A DNA stretch of 64,000 nucleotides, taken from Acidimicrobiales bacterium. GTDB lineage: Bacteria; Actinomycetota; Acidimicrobiia; Acidimicrobiales; MedAcidi-G1. The stretch spans positions 124,001 through 188,000 of the forward strand of contig JAAZZG010000004.1 in the NCBI GenBank assembly GCA_014237715.1, given 5' to 3'. Position numbers and translations under genes: made by a program. Shown one piece after another: positions 46,116 to 53,950 of this stretch (its first letter is position 1; each line of letters begins with the position of its first letter). The notes beneath the pieces are model-generated. The model did no database searches, had not been told where the DNA came from, and saw only the letters and a list, made by a program, of their open reading frames with translations.

Positions 46116-48338
46116 TCAGCCGAGGGTGACGACCTGGCGGCGCTCCAGACCGTCCAGTGCGTTCTCCTGGACGCGCTGCCACGAGTAGGACCAGAGCATG
46201 TCGCCGATCACCAACGTGCGTTGGATGGGTCGGACGTTGCCGCCGTCGGGCCAGCACACCACGACGTCGCGGTCGGCGGGAAGCGTTTCCGGATCGACCC
46301 CGAACTCCTCGGCCCACCACTTGGATTCCTCGCGTGGCAGGGGCTCACACCAGTGGCCACGCATCGACGTGGGGGCGCCCGGGTCGCAGACCATGACCAC
46401 CGGAACGTCGCCGTCGACTGTCGATACCACGGGGCACGGGGGCACGGGTTCGACCATCTCGGCGTCGCGGTGGTCGATGCGACCCTCTTCGGTGATGCCG
46501 GAGTCAGATACCCGCAGCACGACCGCACCGTGCTCGTCGTTCCGCCAGTCTTCGAATGGCAGGACGGCCCGACCGTCCCACCACAGGAAGGCGTGGTGGT
46601 CCCATTCGGCCCCGCTGTGTCCGCCTCCCGGCGACCAGGTGGCCAGATCGACGGGGGCGTCCAGATCCGACACGTCGAACAGGGTGACCTTGGTGCCGGT
46701 GGTCCGTCCCTCGTCGGTGGCCTCCTGGCCGATGCCCAGGATCCGGTCCGGTCCCACGGGGTGGAGGTAGCCGGAGTAGCCGGTGATCTTCAACTCGCCG
46801 CGCACTTGTGGATCCGTGGGGTCCGACAGGTCGACGGTGTAGAAGGGGTCGGTCTGGCGGAACGTGACCACGTAGGCCACGTCGCCCACGTATCGCACGG
46901 CGAAGATCCGCTCGCCGCGACCCATGTCGCCCACCTGCCCGACTACTTCCAGCGCGCCATCGCGTCGGGCTAGGACCGACACCATCGACTCGGCGTCCTC
47001 GTCGAAGCGCCACGGGCCCCCGGTGGTCGAGGCCACCCGTAGGTGTCCATCGTGTTCGGACATGGAGAACTGGTTCAGCAGGTGGCCGGGGACCTCGCCC
47101 GAGCCGGTGTAGGCGGTCTGCGTCGGACCGGTCACGTCGAACTGGTGGATGGCCGTGTCCCAGTTGCGATCCCACCAGGAACGCTGCTGGTCGTCGGCCA
47201 GCACGTCGGGATCCACCCAGGCGTTGGTCGCCACGTAGAGGTGCTGGTTGCCGGCGTAGACGGTCGACCCCTCGGCAAGCACGGCGGTCGTGGCGGGTCG
47301 GGACAGCGGTTCGACCAGTGGAACGGTGATTACCGACAGGGTCGAGAAGCCGGCGAAGGTGGTGGGGCGGGACACGTTGGTGCACTCGTGCAGCGGCCCG
47401 TCGACCACCGTCCCGTCGGCCGACTCCAGGACGAAGTCGGGCATCCAGTCGGACAGGGTGGTCTCGGCCACCACCTCCCGGTTGAAGCGGCGAGCCCGCT
47501 CCTCGCCGTTGGAGTTCTGCGGGTACACGAAGGGCAGCTCGTCGGGCGGTGTGGAGACGACCACTCGGGCCGCGCCGCCGACCACACGGGTGGACACGTG
47601 GTAGCCCTCGACGGTGAGCACGTTGGCGATCTTCAGGTCGGTCGGATCCGACAGGTCGACCTCGATGAGGCTGGTCAGCGATCGCCATCCCCCCTCGGGC
47701 ACGAGGCTGGAGAAGGCCGGCCGTAGTTCGGGATCCCCTTCGATGTGCGTGTCGGCGATGAGCAGGGCCCGATCGCCGGACAGGAGCATCTGGCGGCTCC
47801 AGTGGCCCTTGATGCGAAGGGAGTCGGTCAACGTCGCAGTACCGCCTGCCACCGACACGTGGTGGAGTCGATCGTCCTCGATGACCAGGATCCGGCGGCC
47901 GTCGGTCTTGATGAGGTCAGGTTCGTCGATGCCCAGTTCCTGAACGTTGGTACCCGAGTAGTCCTGCCCTTCGACGAGAGTCTGGTCGGCGGTCCGGAGG
48001 CTGAACATCGGGGTCCCGCCACCCATCGAGTCTTCGGCCAGGGCCGCCGCCTCCAGCATCACCGGGCCGCCGTACCGGCCCCCATTCAAGCCGTAGGGGC
48101 CGACCCGTTCGTCGGCCTCGGCCTGCAGATGGACCAGCAACTCGTCACACGCCGTGAAGGCGACGAGGCCGGCCGTCAACTCGGTGCCCGACACGTCGAC
48201 CGCCCCGGTGGTCGTGGTGCGACCGCCGGACAGGCCGGGACCTTCGGGGTCCTGTGCACATGCGCCGGCCAGCAGCACCATCATCAAGGGGGCCAGGACG
48301 GCGCCTAGGAGGCGCCCCGCGGGGTGTGGGTGGGTCAC
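46116..48338 (-). CDS. Secreted beta-propeller lipoprotein (PF09826-like)
   Basis: A 740-residue exported protein. A hydrophobic stretch and the lipobox LLAGAC give a lipid-anchored N-terminus. Most of the chain consists of propeller strands, including VEGQDYSGTNVQELGIDEPD, LIKTDGRRILVIEDDRLHHV, VVGQVGDMGRGERIFAVRYV, VGDVAYVVTFRQTDPFYTVD, and GYSGYLHPVGPDRILGIGQE. These are hallmarks of the beta-propeller family often annotated as secreted protein with C-terminal beta-propeller domain. Function is unknown; a periplasmic binding or scaffolding role is likely. GTG 48338 overlaps the leuD stop as GTGA, so it is the better start; an ATG at 48356 also lies in frame. Confidence 0.85.
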   Translation of the reverse strand: MTHPHPAGRLLGAVLAPLMMVLLAGACAQDPEGPGLSGGRTTTTGAVDVSGTELTAGLVAFTACDELLVHLQAEADERVGPYGLNGGRYGGPVMLEAAALAEDSMGGGTPMFSLRTADQTLVEGQDYSGTNVQELGIDEPDLIKTDGRRILVIEDDRLHHVSVAGGTATLTDSLRIKGHWSRQMLLSGDRALLIADTHIEGDPELRPAFSSLVPEGGWRSLTSLIEVDLSDPTDLKIANVLTVEGYHVSTRVVGGAARVVVSTPPDELPFVYPQNSNGEERARRFNREVVAETTLSDWMPDFVLESADGTVVDGPLHECTNVSRPTTFAGFSTLSVITVPLVEPLSRPATTAVLAEGSTVYAGNQHLYVATNAWVDPDVLADDQQRSWWDRNWDTAIHQFDVTGPTQTAYTGSGEVPGHLLNQFSMSEHDGHLRVASTTGGPWRFDEDAESMVSVLARRDGALEVVGQVGDMGRGERIFAVRYVGDVAYVVTFRQTDPFYTVDLSDPTDPQVRGELKITGYSGYLHPVGPDRILGIGQEATDEGRTTGTKVTLFDVSDLDAPVDLATWSPGGGHSGAEWDHHAFLWWDGRAVLPFEDWRNDEHGAVVLRVSDSGITEEGRIDHRDAEMVEPVPPCPVVSTVDGDVPVVMVCDPGAPTSMRGHWCEPLPREESKWWAEEFGVDPETLPADRDVVVCWPDGGNVRPIQRTLVIGDMLWSYSWQRVQENALDGLERRQVVTLG

Positions 48339-48928
48339 GCCGTAGTGGGCAGCCATACCGGGCGAGTGGTTTCGTAGCCCTCGATGTCGGCTTCGTGGCG
48401 CAGAGAGATGCCGATGTCATCGAGTCCCTCGAGGAACCGCTCCCGGGTGGAGGGTTCCAGCGGAAACGAGCACGAGATCCCGGCATCCGGCGCTTCAAGC
48501 GTCAGAGCGGCCACGTCCACGGTGATGACTAGATCGGGGTCGGCCTCCACGGCGTCGAGCAGGGCGGCGCCCACCTCATCGGACACCTGGACCGGCACCA
48601 GGCCGTTCTTGGTGCAGTTGTTGCGGAAGATGTCGGCGAAACGGGGCGAGACCACGGCACCGAATCCGTACTGCTGGATGGCCCACACGGCGTGCTCGCG
48701 TGACGAGCCCGTCCCAAAGTTGGGGCCGGCCACCAGCACGACGGCCTCGGAGTAGCGCTCGTCGTTCAACACGAAGTTCCGGTCGTCGCGCCATTCGGAG
48801 AACAGGCCCTTGTCGAAACCGGTGCGTTCCACCCGCTTGAGCCAGTCGCTGGGGATGATCTGGTCGGTATCCACATCGGAGCGACGCAGTGGCACCCCGG
48901 TACCCGAGACGATCTGTACAGCTTCCAT
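48335..48928 (-). CDS. leuD: 3-isopropylmalate dehydratase small subunit
   Basis: The 197-residue small subunit of isopropylmalate isomerase. The ATG at 48928 follows AAGGGAGC; the frame opens upstream to 49084 but that part is unconserved and overlaps leuC. VPLRRSDVDTDQIIPSDWLK, FVLNDERYSEAVVLVAGPNF, GTGSSREHAVWAIQQYGFGA and VVSPRFADIFRNNCTKNG are standard. With LeuC it converts 2- to 3-isopropylmalate. It starts 25 bases after leuC, and its stop overlaps the beta-propeller lipoprotein start. Confidence 0.95.
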   Translation of the reverse strand: MEAVQIVSGTGVPLRRSDVDTDQIIPSDWLKRVERTGFDKGLFSEWRDDRNFVLNDERYSEAVVLVAGPNFGTGSSREHAVWAIQQYGFGAVVSPRFADIFRNNCTKNGLVPVQVSDEVGAALLDAVEADPDLVITVDVAALTLEAPDAGISCSFPLEPSTRERFLEGLDDIGISLRHEADIEGYETTRPVWLPTTA

Positions 48929-48953
48929 GGTCGTGCTCCCTTCTTGTTCCGGG

Positions 48954-50387
48954 TCAGGCCAGGTCGGCCGGCGAGGCGAACGTGCCGGCGATGGCGGTGG
49001 CCGCGGCGACGGCCGGCGATACCAGATGGGTACGACCACCCCGGCCCTGACGGCCCTCGAAGTTGCGGTTGCTAGTGCTGGCACAGCGTTCGCCGGCCAC
49101 CAACTTGTCGGGGTTCATGGCCAGGCACATCGAACAGCCGGGTTCCCGCCAGTCAAACCCGGCTTCGATGAACACCTCGGGCAGACCTTCGGCCTCGGCC
49201 TGGCCCTTGACGACCCACGAGCCGGGCACGACCAGGGTTCGGATGCCGTCCTTCACCTTGCGGCCCCGGACCACCTCGGCGGCCGCACGGAGGTCCTCGA
49301 TGCGGCTGTTGGTGCACGAGCCAATGAACACCGTGTCGACGGCCACGTCACGAATCGGCGTGCCGGCGGTGAGGCCCATGTAGTCGAGCGCTCGAGCCGC
49401 TGATTCCTGTTGACTGAGTTCGTCGAACGAGGACGGGTCGGGGACGTTGCCGTCCATACGCATGACCTGACCCGGGTTGGTCCCCCACGAGACCTGAGGG
49501 GTGATCTCGGCGCCATCGAGCACGATCTCATGGTCGAAGGTGGCGCCCTCGTCGGTGACCAGCGTTCGCCAGTCGGACACTGCGGCGTCCCAGGCAGCGC
49601 CCGCCGGGGCGTGGGGGCGCCCGGCCAGATACTCGAAGGTGGTGTCGTCGGGGGCGATCAGGCCGGCCTTGGCGCCCGCTTCGATGGACATGTTGCACAC
49701 CGTCATCCGTCCCTCCATGGAGAGGTTCCGGATCACCTCGCCCCGGTACTCGATGACCGAACCGATACCGCCGCCTGTACCCAGTCGCCCGACGATGGCC
49801 AAGATCACGTCCTTGGCCGTGGAACCTTCGGGAAGCGTGCCGTCCACGGTCACCGCCAGGGTGCCCGGGCGTTGCTGGGGGAGGGTCTGGGTGGCCAGGA
49901 CGTGTTCCACCTCGCTGGTCCCGATACCAAAGGCCAGGGCACCGAATGCCCCGTGGGTGCTGGTGTGGCTGTCGCCGCACACCACCGTCATGCCCGGCAG
50001 GGTGAGGCCCTTTTCAGGGCCGATGACATGGACGATGCCCTGGCCGGGGTCGCCCATCGGGTAGTTCTTCACCCCGAACTCGTCACAGTTGGCCCGCAGG
50101 GTCTCGATCTGGACACGGCTCACCGGATCGGCGATGGGCTGGTCGATGTCTGCGGTGGGGACGTTGTGGTCCTCGGTGGCAACCGTCAGCTCCGGGTGGC
50201 GGACCCGGCGTCCGGCCATGCGGAGCCCGTCGAAGGCCTGCGGGGAGGTGACCTCGTGGACCAGGTGGAGGTCGATGAACAGCAGGTCGGGTTGGCCGTC
50301 GGCGGCCCGAACGACATGGCGGTCCCAGACTTTTTGGCTGAGGGTCCTCGGTTCGCTGAGGGTTCTGGTGCTGTCGGAACCGGGCAT
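48954..50387 (-). CDS. leuC: 3-isopropylmalate dehydratase large subunit
   Basis: The 477-residue large subunit of isopropylmalate isomerase, an aconitase-family enzyme with a 4Fe-4S cluster held by Cys residues in [16 protein letters not shown] and [31 protein letters not shown] and the ending [20 protein letters not shown] bind substrate and cluster. The ATG at 50387 is preceded by AGGAGC. leuD follows 25 bases later. leuA is in the region but on the other strand; leuB is not in the window. Confidence 0.96.
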   Translation of the reverse strand: MPGSDSTRTLSEPRTLSQKVWDRHVVRAADGQPDLLFIDLHLVHEVTSPQAFDGLRMAGRRVRHPELTVATEDHNVPTADIDQPIADPVSRVQIETLRANCDEFGVKNYPMGDPGQGIVHVIGPEKGLTLPGMTVVCGDSHTSTHGAFGALAFGIGTSEVEHVLATQTLPQQRPGTLAVTVDGTLPEGSTAKDVILAIVGRLGTGGGIGSVIEYRGEVIRNLSMEGRMTVCNMSIEAGAKAGLIAPDDTTFEYLAGRPHAPAGAAWDAAVSDWRTLVTDEGATFDHEIVLDGAEITPQVSWGTNPGQVMRMDGNVPDPSSFDELSQQESAARALDYMGLTAGTPIRDVAVDTVFIGSCTNSRIEDLRAAAEVVRGRKVKDGIRTLVVPGSWVVKGQAEAEGLPEVFIEAGFDWREPGCSMCLAMNPDKLVAGERCASTSNRNFEGRQGRGGRTHLVSPAVAAATAIAGTFASPADLA

Positions 50388-50470
50388 GGTTGCTCCTGGG
50401 CATGCCCGGCGCGTCGGCCGGGCGAGATCGGGTCCGCTCAGGATACGGGTTGGGTTGCAGGTGTCGGGGA

Positions 50471-51031
50471 TCAGGTGTCGCGGGAACGAGCCCGGTCGAT
50501 CAGGTTGAGGGCATCCTGCACGTCAAGTTCGCTGACGTCGGTCACCAGTGACCCGCCGGCGCTAATGGCCACTGCCGCCGGGTGGCCCAAGATCCCGAAC
50601 CGGAGATGCACCTCGCCGTCGTCGGCGATGTTGGGAAATCCGGTGATGCCCCACTCGGCGACCGTCTCCGTCGCTAAGTCCATCCGGTCAGCGGGAATGG
50701 TGGAGACGCCGATGACGGTGACGCCCGGAATGGTGCTCAGTTCGACGACCGCCGACCTCTCCCTTCGACACGTCACTCACGTGGGTGCCCAGAACCAGAA
50801 CAAGACGTCTTGGCCGGCCACGCTGGTTCCATCGAACGGCTCGCCGCCTACCAGGGTGGCCGTGAACTCCAGCTCGACCGGAATCTCGTACGGCACGGGT
50901 TCTGACTCGGACGCCCGAGACGACTCCGAGACCGCCCCGACATCGGTAGCTGGCGCAGTGTCGTGGGATCCGGATGTGCAGGCGGCAGCGAGGAGCGTCA
51001 GGGCCACGAAGATGCCGACGTCTCGTCTCAT
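50471..51031 (-). CDS. Selenocysteine-containing thioredoxin-fold lipoprotein (DsbE/Mpt53-like), in-frame TGA at 50777-50779
   Basis: Read through one TGA, the 186-residue product is an exported thioredoxin. [18 protein letters not shown] is a lipoprotein signal with acylated Cys18. [24 protein letters not shown], the TGA (codon 85), [15 protein letters not shown] and the cis-Pro loop [11 protein letters not shown] follow in one frame. The family motif is WAxWCxxC. Here it reads WAPT-U-VT-C, so the first active-site Cys is the TGA and the second is Cys88. Close relatives are the secreted disulfide enzymes Mpt53/DsbF and TlpA. A nonsense mutation is possible, but the second half keeps every expected feature. 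The 3' half alone could be read as a GTG-initiated 101-residue frame with no signal peptide, which makes less sense. The gene is monocistronic and divergent from lpd. Confidence 0.87.
50739..50758 (-). promoter_or_regulatory. Candidate bacterial SECIS hairpin of the thioredoxin
   Basis: In the mRNA sense, bases 19-24 after the TGA pair with bases 33-38 (five pairs plus one G-A mismatch) around an 8-base loop, GCGGTCGT, that begins with G. The spacing of 24 bases from the TGA fits the bacterial range. The stem is weaker than that of the peroxiredoxin, and a nearby alternative (GTCGA with TCGGC) exists. Eye-folded only. Confidence 0.4.
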
Positions 51032-51063
51032 GCTGCGACCCTAGGCGGGGTAACTTCACCGCT

Positions 51064-51153
51064 GTGAGTACGAGGATGTTGATCATCTCCGCGCTCCTGT
51101 GTGGCATGGCTCTCCTGGTGGCCTTCACCGTGCAGGTGGTGGTGGCCCCGTGA
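51064..51153 (+). CDS. 29-residue single-span membrane peptide coupled to lpd
   Basis: A GTG-initiated frame reading VSTRMLIISALLCGMALLVA and then FTVQVVVAP, with one continuous hydrophobic span of about 22 residues. Its stop TGA overlaps the GTG start of lpd as GTGA, the same coupling style used by many genuine pairs in this window. It lies only 32 bases from the divergent selenoprotein start. No family is recognised. It could be a true small membrane protein or a translational leader for lpd. An ATG four codons in is an alternative start. Confidence 0.5.
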   Translation: MSTRMLIISALLCGMALLVAFTVQVVVAP

Positions 51154-52622
51154 CCCGACCCCTGGTTCTGGGCCTCGGTGGGTCGTCGCTGGTTCAGCAC
51201 GACCTCGTTGTCATCGGTGGTGGCCCGGCGGGCTACGCGGCGGCCCTGTACGGCGCAGCTGCCGGCCTCGACGTCGGCCTGGTCGAGGAACACCTGCTGG
51301 GTGGCACCTGCCTTCACGTCGGGTGCATTCCGGCCAAGGAACTGCTGGAGACGGCCTCCGTGCTGCGAACCGTCCGCGACGCGGCCACCTTCGGGGTGGG
51401 CATCCCCGGGGCCGGTGAACACGAACCGGTTGTCGACCTGACGGTGAGCCAGGTCCGTAAGCAGAAGGTCATTGATGGGTTGGCCAAGGGAGTGGCGTCG
51501 CTCCTGAAAGGCCGGGACGTCACCGTCTATGACGGGACCGGTCGATTGAGTGCCGCCCACGTCGTGTCCATCGACCACGGTGAGGGAGACCCCACCCTGG
51601 TGGTGGCTGAGCACATCGTGCTGGCCACCGGGTCGTCGCCCCGCACCATCCCCGGCTTCGAGATCGACGGCACCCTCGTGGTGACCAGTGACGAGCTGCT
51701 GTCCATCGACCGGGTGCCCGCCCGGGTGGCCGTTATCGGCGGCGGGGCCATCGGCTGCGAGTTTGCTTCGATGCTCTCGGACTACGGGTCGGACGTCACG
51801 TTGCTGGAGGCTGCCCCAGAGATCCTGGTGGGATGCGATGCCGACGTGGCCACGGCCATCCGGCGGTCCTTCCGTCGGCGCAAGATCGACGTCCACGTCG
51901 GGACAGCGGTGCACGGCCACCGGCCGACTGACAACGGAGCCACCGTCGTGAGCCACGGGCCGATCGACTCCGACGATGAGTCGGTCGATTTGGAGGTGGA
52001 CTTGGTTGTGGTCTCGGTGGGTCGTCGGCCACGCGGAGACTCCGCTGGCCTGGTCGGCACCAGGGTCGTCGTCGACGAGCGCGGTTTCGTGGAGGTGGAC
52101 GATCGACTTCGCACCGGGGAGCCCGGCGTCTATGCGGTGGGTGACGTGGTGGCCACGCCGCAGCTGGCCCATGTGGGCTTCGCTGAGGGCATGTTCGTGG
52201 TGGGCGACCTGCTGGGCGAATCGCCGAAGCCCATCGACCCGTCTACCGTGCCGTGGTGCATCTACACCCACCCGGAGGTGGCATTCGCTGGGCTGACCGA
52301 AGCCGGGGCGATCGCCGCCGGCCACGACGTGGTGGTGAGCAGCCACCGGTACGTCTCCAACGGCCGGGCCTTGATCGTGGGTGAGACCGAGGGTCTGGTG
52401 AAGGTGGTGGCCGAGAAGGACGCCGACGGCCGGGCGGGACGGATCCTGGGCGTCCACATGGTCGGACCATGGGTCACCGAGCAACTCGGACAGGGCTATC
52501 TGGCCGTCAACTGGGAGGCCACGGTCGACGAGGTGGCGACCTTCATCCAACCCCACCCGACCCTCAGCGAACTCTTCGGCGAGACGGTGCTGTCGCTGAC
52601 CGGCCGCGCCCTTCACGGCTGA
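51150..52622 (+). CDS. lpdA: Dihydrolipoyl dehydrogenase
   Basis: The 490-residue E3 of 2-oxoacid dehydrogenase complexes, passing electrons from dihydrolipoamide to NAD. LVVIGGGPAGYAAALYGAAA binds FAD. The redox disulfide is Cys54-Cys59 in GGTCLHVGCIPAKELLETA. VAVIGGGAIGCEFASMLSDY binds NAD, and VYAVGDVVATPQLAHVGFAE is the second FAD block. WEATVDEVATFIQPHPTLSE holds the C-terminal His-Glu pair. It starts at GTG 51150 in overlap with the small peptide. The E2 gene follows by 18 bases. Confidence 0.95.
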   Translation: MTRPLVLGLGGSSLVQHDLVVIGGGPAGYAAALYGAAAGLDVGLVEEHLLGGTCLHVGCIPAKELLETASVLRTVRDAATFGVGIPGAGEHEPVVDLTVSQVRKQKVIDGLAKGVASLLKGRDVTVYDGTGRLSAAHVVSIDHGEGDPTLVVAEHIVLATGSSPRTIPGFEIDGTLVVTSDELLSIDRVPARVAVIGGGAIGCEFASMLSDYGSDVTLLEAAPEILVGCDADVATAIRRSFRRRKIDVHVGTAVHGHRPTDNGATVVSHGPIDSDDESVDLEVDLVVVSVGRRPRGDSAGLVGTRVVVDERGFVEVDDRLRTGEPGVYAVGDVVATPQLAHVGFAEGMFVVGDLLGESPKPIDPSTVPWCIYTHPEVAFAGLTEAGAIAAGHDVVVSSHRYVSNGRALIVGETEGLVKVVAEKDADGRAGRILGVHMVGPWVTEQLGQGYLAVNWEATVDEVATFIQPHPTLSELFGETVLSLTGRALHG

Positions 52623-52639
52623 TCAGCGGATCGATCGAC

Positions 52640-53950
52640 ATGGCCGACGTCTTCCTTCCGCAACTCGGTGAGACGATCACCGAGGGGACCATTACCCGCT
52701 GGTTCGTGGGCGTCGGTGACTCGGTGGCCGTCGACCAGCCTCTGTACGAGGTTTCCACCGACAAGGTCGACTCGGAGGTGCCGTCCCCGCTGGCTGGTGT
52801 GTTGGCCGAAATCGTGGCCGGTGAGGGAGCGCTTGTCGCCGTCGGAGCGCTCCTCTGCCGTGTCGATCCCGCGGGCTCCACCGCTGCTGCACCCGGGACG
52901 GTTTCGGACGTTGCCACCGGCCCGGCCGCTGCGTCTTCCCCAATGACATCGACCGAACCGGTGTCGTCGTCGGGATCATCGGCAGCCGACATCGGTGGTG
53001 GACTGGGCGGGGGTGTCGCATCGCCTGGGTCGACTGGGGTGGGGGCATCGGGGTCAGCCGGGAGCCGGGGGTCTGGAGGCAGTCGTGGGAGCGGACTGCT
53101 ATTGAGTCCGGTGGTGCGGAGGTTGTTGTCCGAGCATGGGGTGGATCCGGTCCGGGTGACGGGGACGGGGGTGGCCGGGCGCATCACCCGGGCTGACGTG
53201 GAGAGGTTCCTTCGGGACAACCCCGGCCGGGCCGAGCCGTTCGACGGGATCCGTCGGGCCACGGCGCGCCACATGGTGGCGTCCAAGGCCACGTCGCCCC
53301 ATGTGCTCACCGCCATGGAGGTCGACTACACGCCGGTCGACGTCGTCCGGCTGGCCGAAAAGGACGCGTGGCGTGCTGCCGAGGGCACCAGCCTCACCTA
53401 CCTGCCGTTCATCGTGTCGGCCCTGTGTGGAGCCCTGGCCGAATTTCCGCGGCTCAACGCCTCGGTGGGGGACGACGAACTCATCGTGCACGGCACCGTC
53501 AACCTCGCGGTGGCCGTCGATCTGGACTTCGAGGGGTTGGTGGCACCGGTGGTACGGGGTGTGGACGAGCGCTCCATCCAGGACGTGGCACGTTCGATCG
53601 TCGACGTGGCCACCCGGGCCCGTAGCCGGTCGTTGGTCCCTGACGACCTGGCCGGCGGGACGTTCACGGTGACCAACCCCGGGCAGTACGGCACGCTGTT
53701 CCAGTTCCCGATCATCAACCAGCCTCAGGTGGCCATCCTCTCGACGGACGGCATCGCCCGACGTCCCGCGGTGGTCGTCGACGATGACGGGCACGAGTCG
53801 ATCGAAGCCCGATCGATGGGTGTGCTGGCCCTTGCCTGGGACCACCGGGCATTTGACGGGGCCTACGCGGCGGCCTTCCTCCGGTCAATGAAGCAGACCC
53901 TGGAGGGAGCCGACTGGGCCGCTCGATGGGCGGTCGGCGCCGACCGGTGA
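52640..53950 (+). CDS. Dihydrolipoamide acyltransferase (E2) of a 2-oxoacid dehydrogenase
   Basis: A 436-residue E2 with one lipoyl domain (lipoylated Lys42 in VSTDKVDSEVPSPLAG), a Gly/Ser-rich flexible linker near residues 115-150, an E1/E3-binding domain (LLSPVVRRLLSEHGVDPVRV) and a catalytic domain whose C-terminal DHRAFDGAYAAAFL holds the active-site His. It could belong to the 2-oxoglutarate, branched-chain or pyruvate complex. Its place between lpd and lipB-lipA shows a lipoate-dependent complex but not which. E1 is not present here. The ATG at 52640 is 18 bases after lpd; the stop overlaps lipB-lipA. Confidence 0.92.
   Translation: MADVFLPQLGETITEGTITRWFVGVGDSVAVDQPLYEVSTDKVDSEVPSPLAGVLAEIVAGEGALVAVGALLCRVDPAGSTAAAPGTVSDVATGPAAASSPMTSTEPVSSSGSSAADIGGGLGGGVASPGSTGVGASGSAGSRGSGGSRGSGLLLSPVVRRLLSEHGVDPVRVTGTGVAGRITRADVERFLRDNPGRAEPFDGIRRATARHMVASKATSPHVLTAMEVDYTPVDVVRLAEKDAWRAAEGTSLTYLPFIVSALCGALAEFPRLNASVGDDELIVHGTVNLAVAVDLDFEGLVAPVVRGVDERSIQDVARSIVDVATRARSRSLVPDDLAGGTFTVTNPGQYGTLFQFPIINQPQVAILSTDGIARRPAVVVDDDGHESIEARSMGVLALAWDHRAFDGAYAAAFLRSMKQTLEGADWAARWAVGADR

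Noticed and set aside
50471-50776. Stand-alone 101-residue protein starting at GTG 50776
   Set aside because: It would begin in the middle of a thioredoxin fold with no signal peptide and no active site. It is the 3' half of the TGA-containing gene.
50688-52616. 642-codon minus-strand open frame
   Set aside because: It is antisense to lpd, crosses the selenoprotein gene and has no family motifs. The same reasoning excludes other long antisense frames, such as 59819-61963 and 26027-27607.
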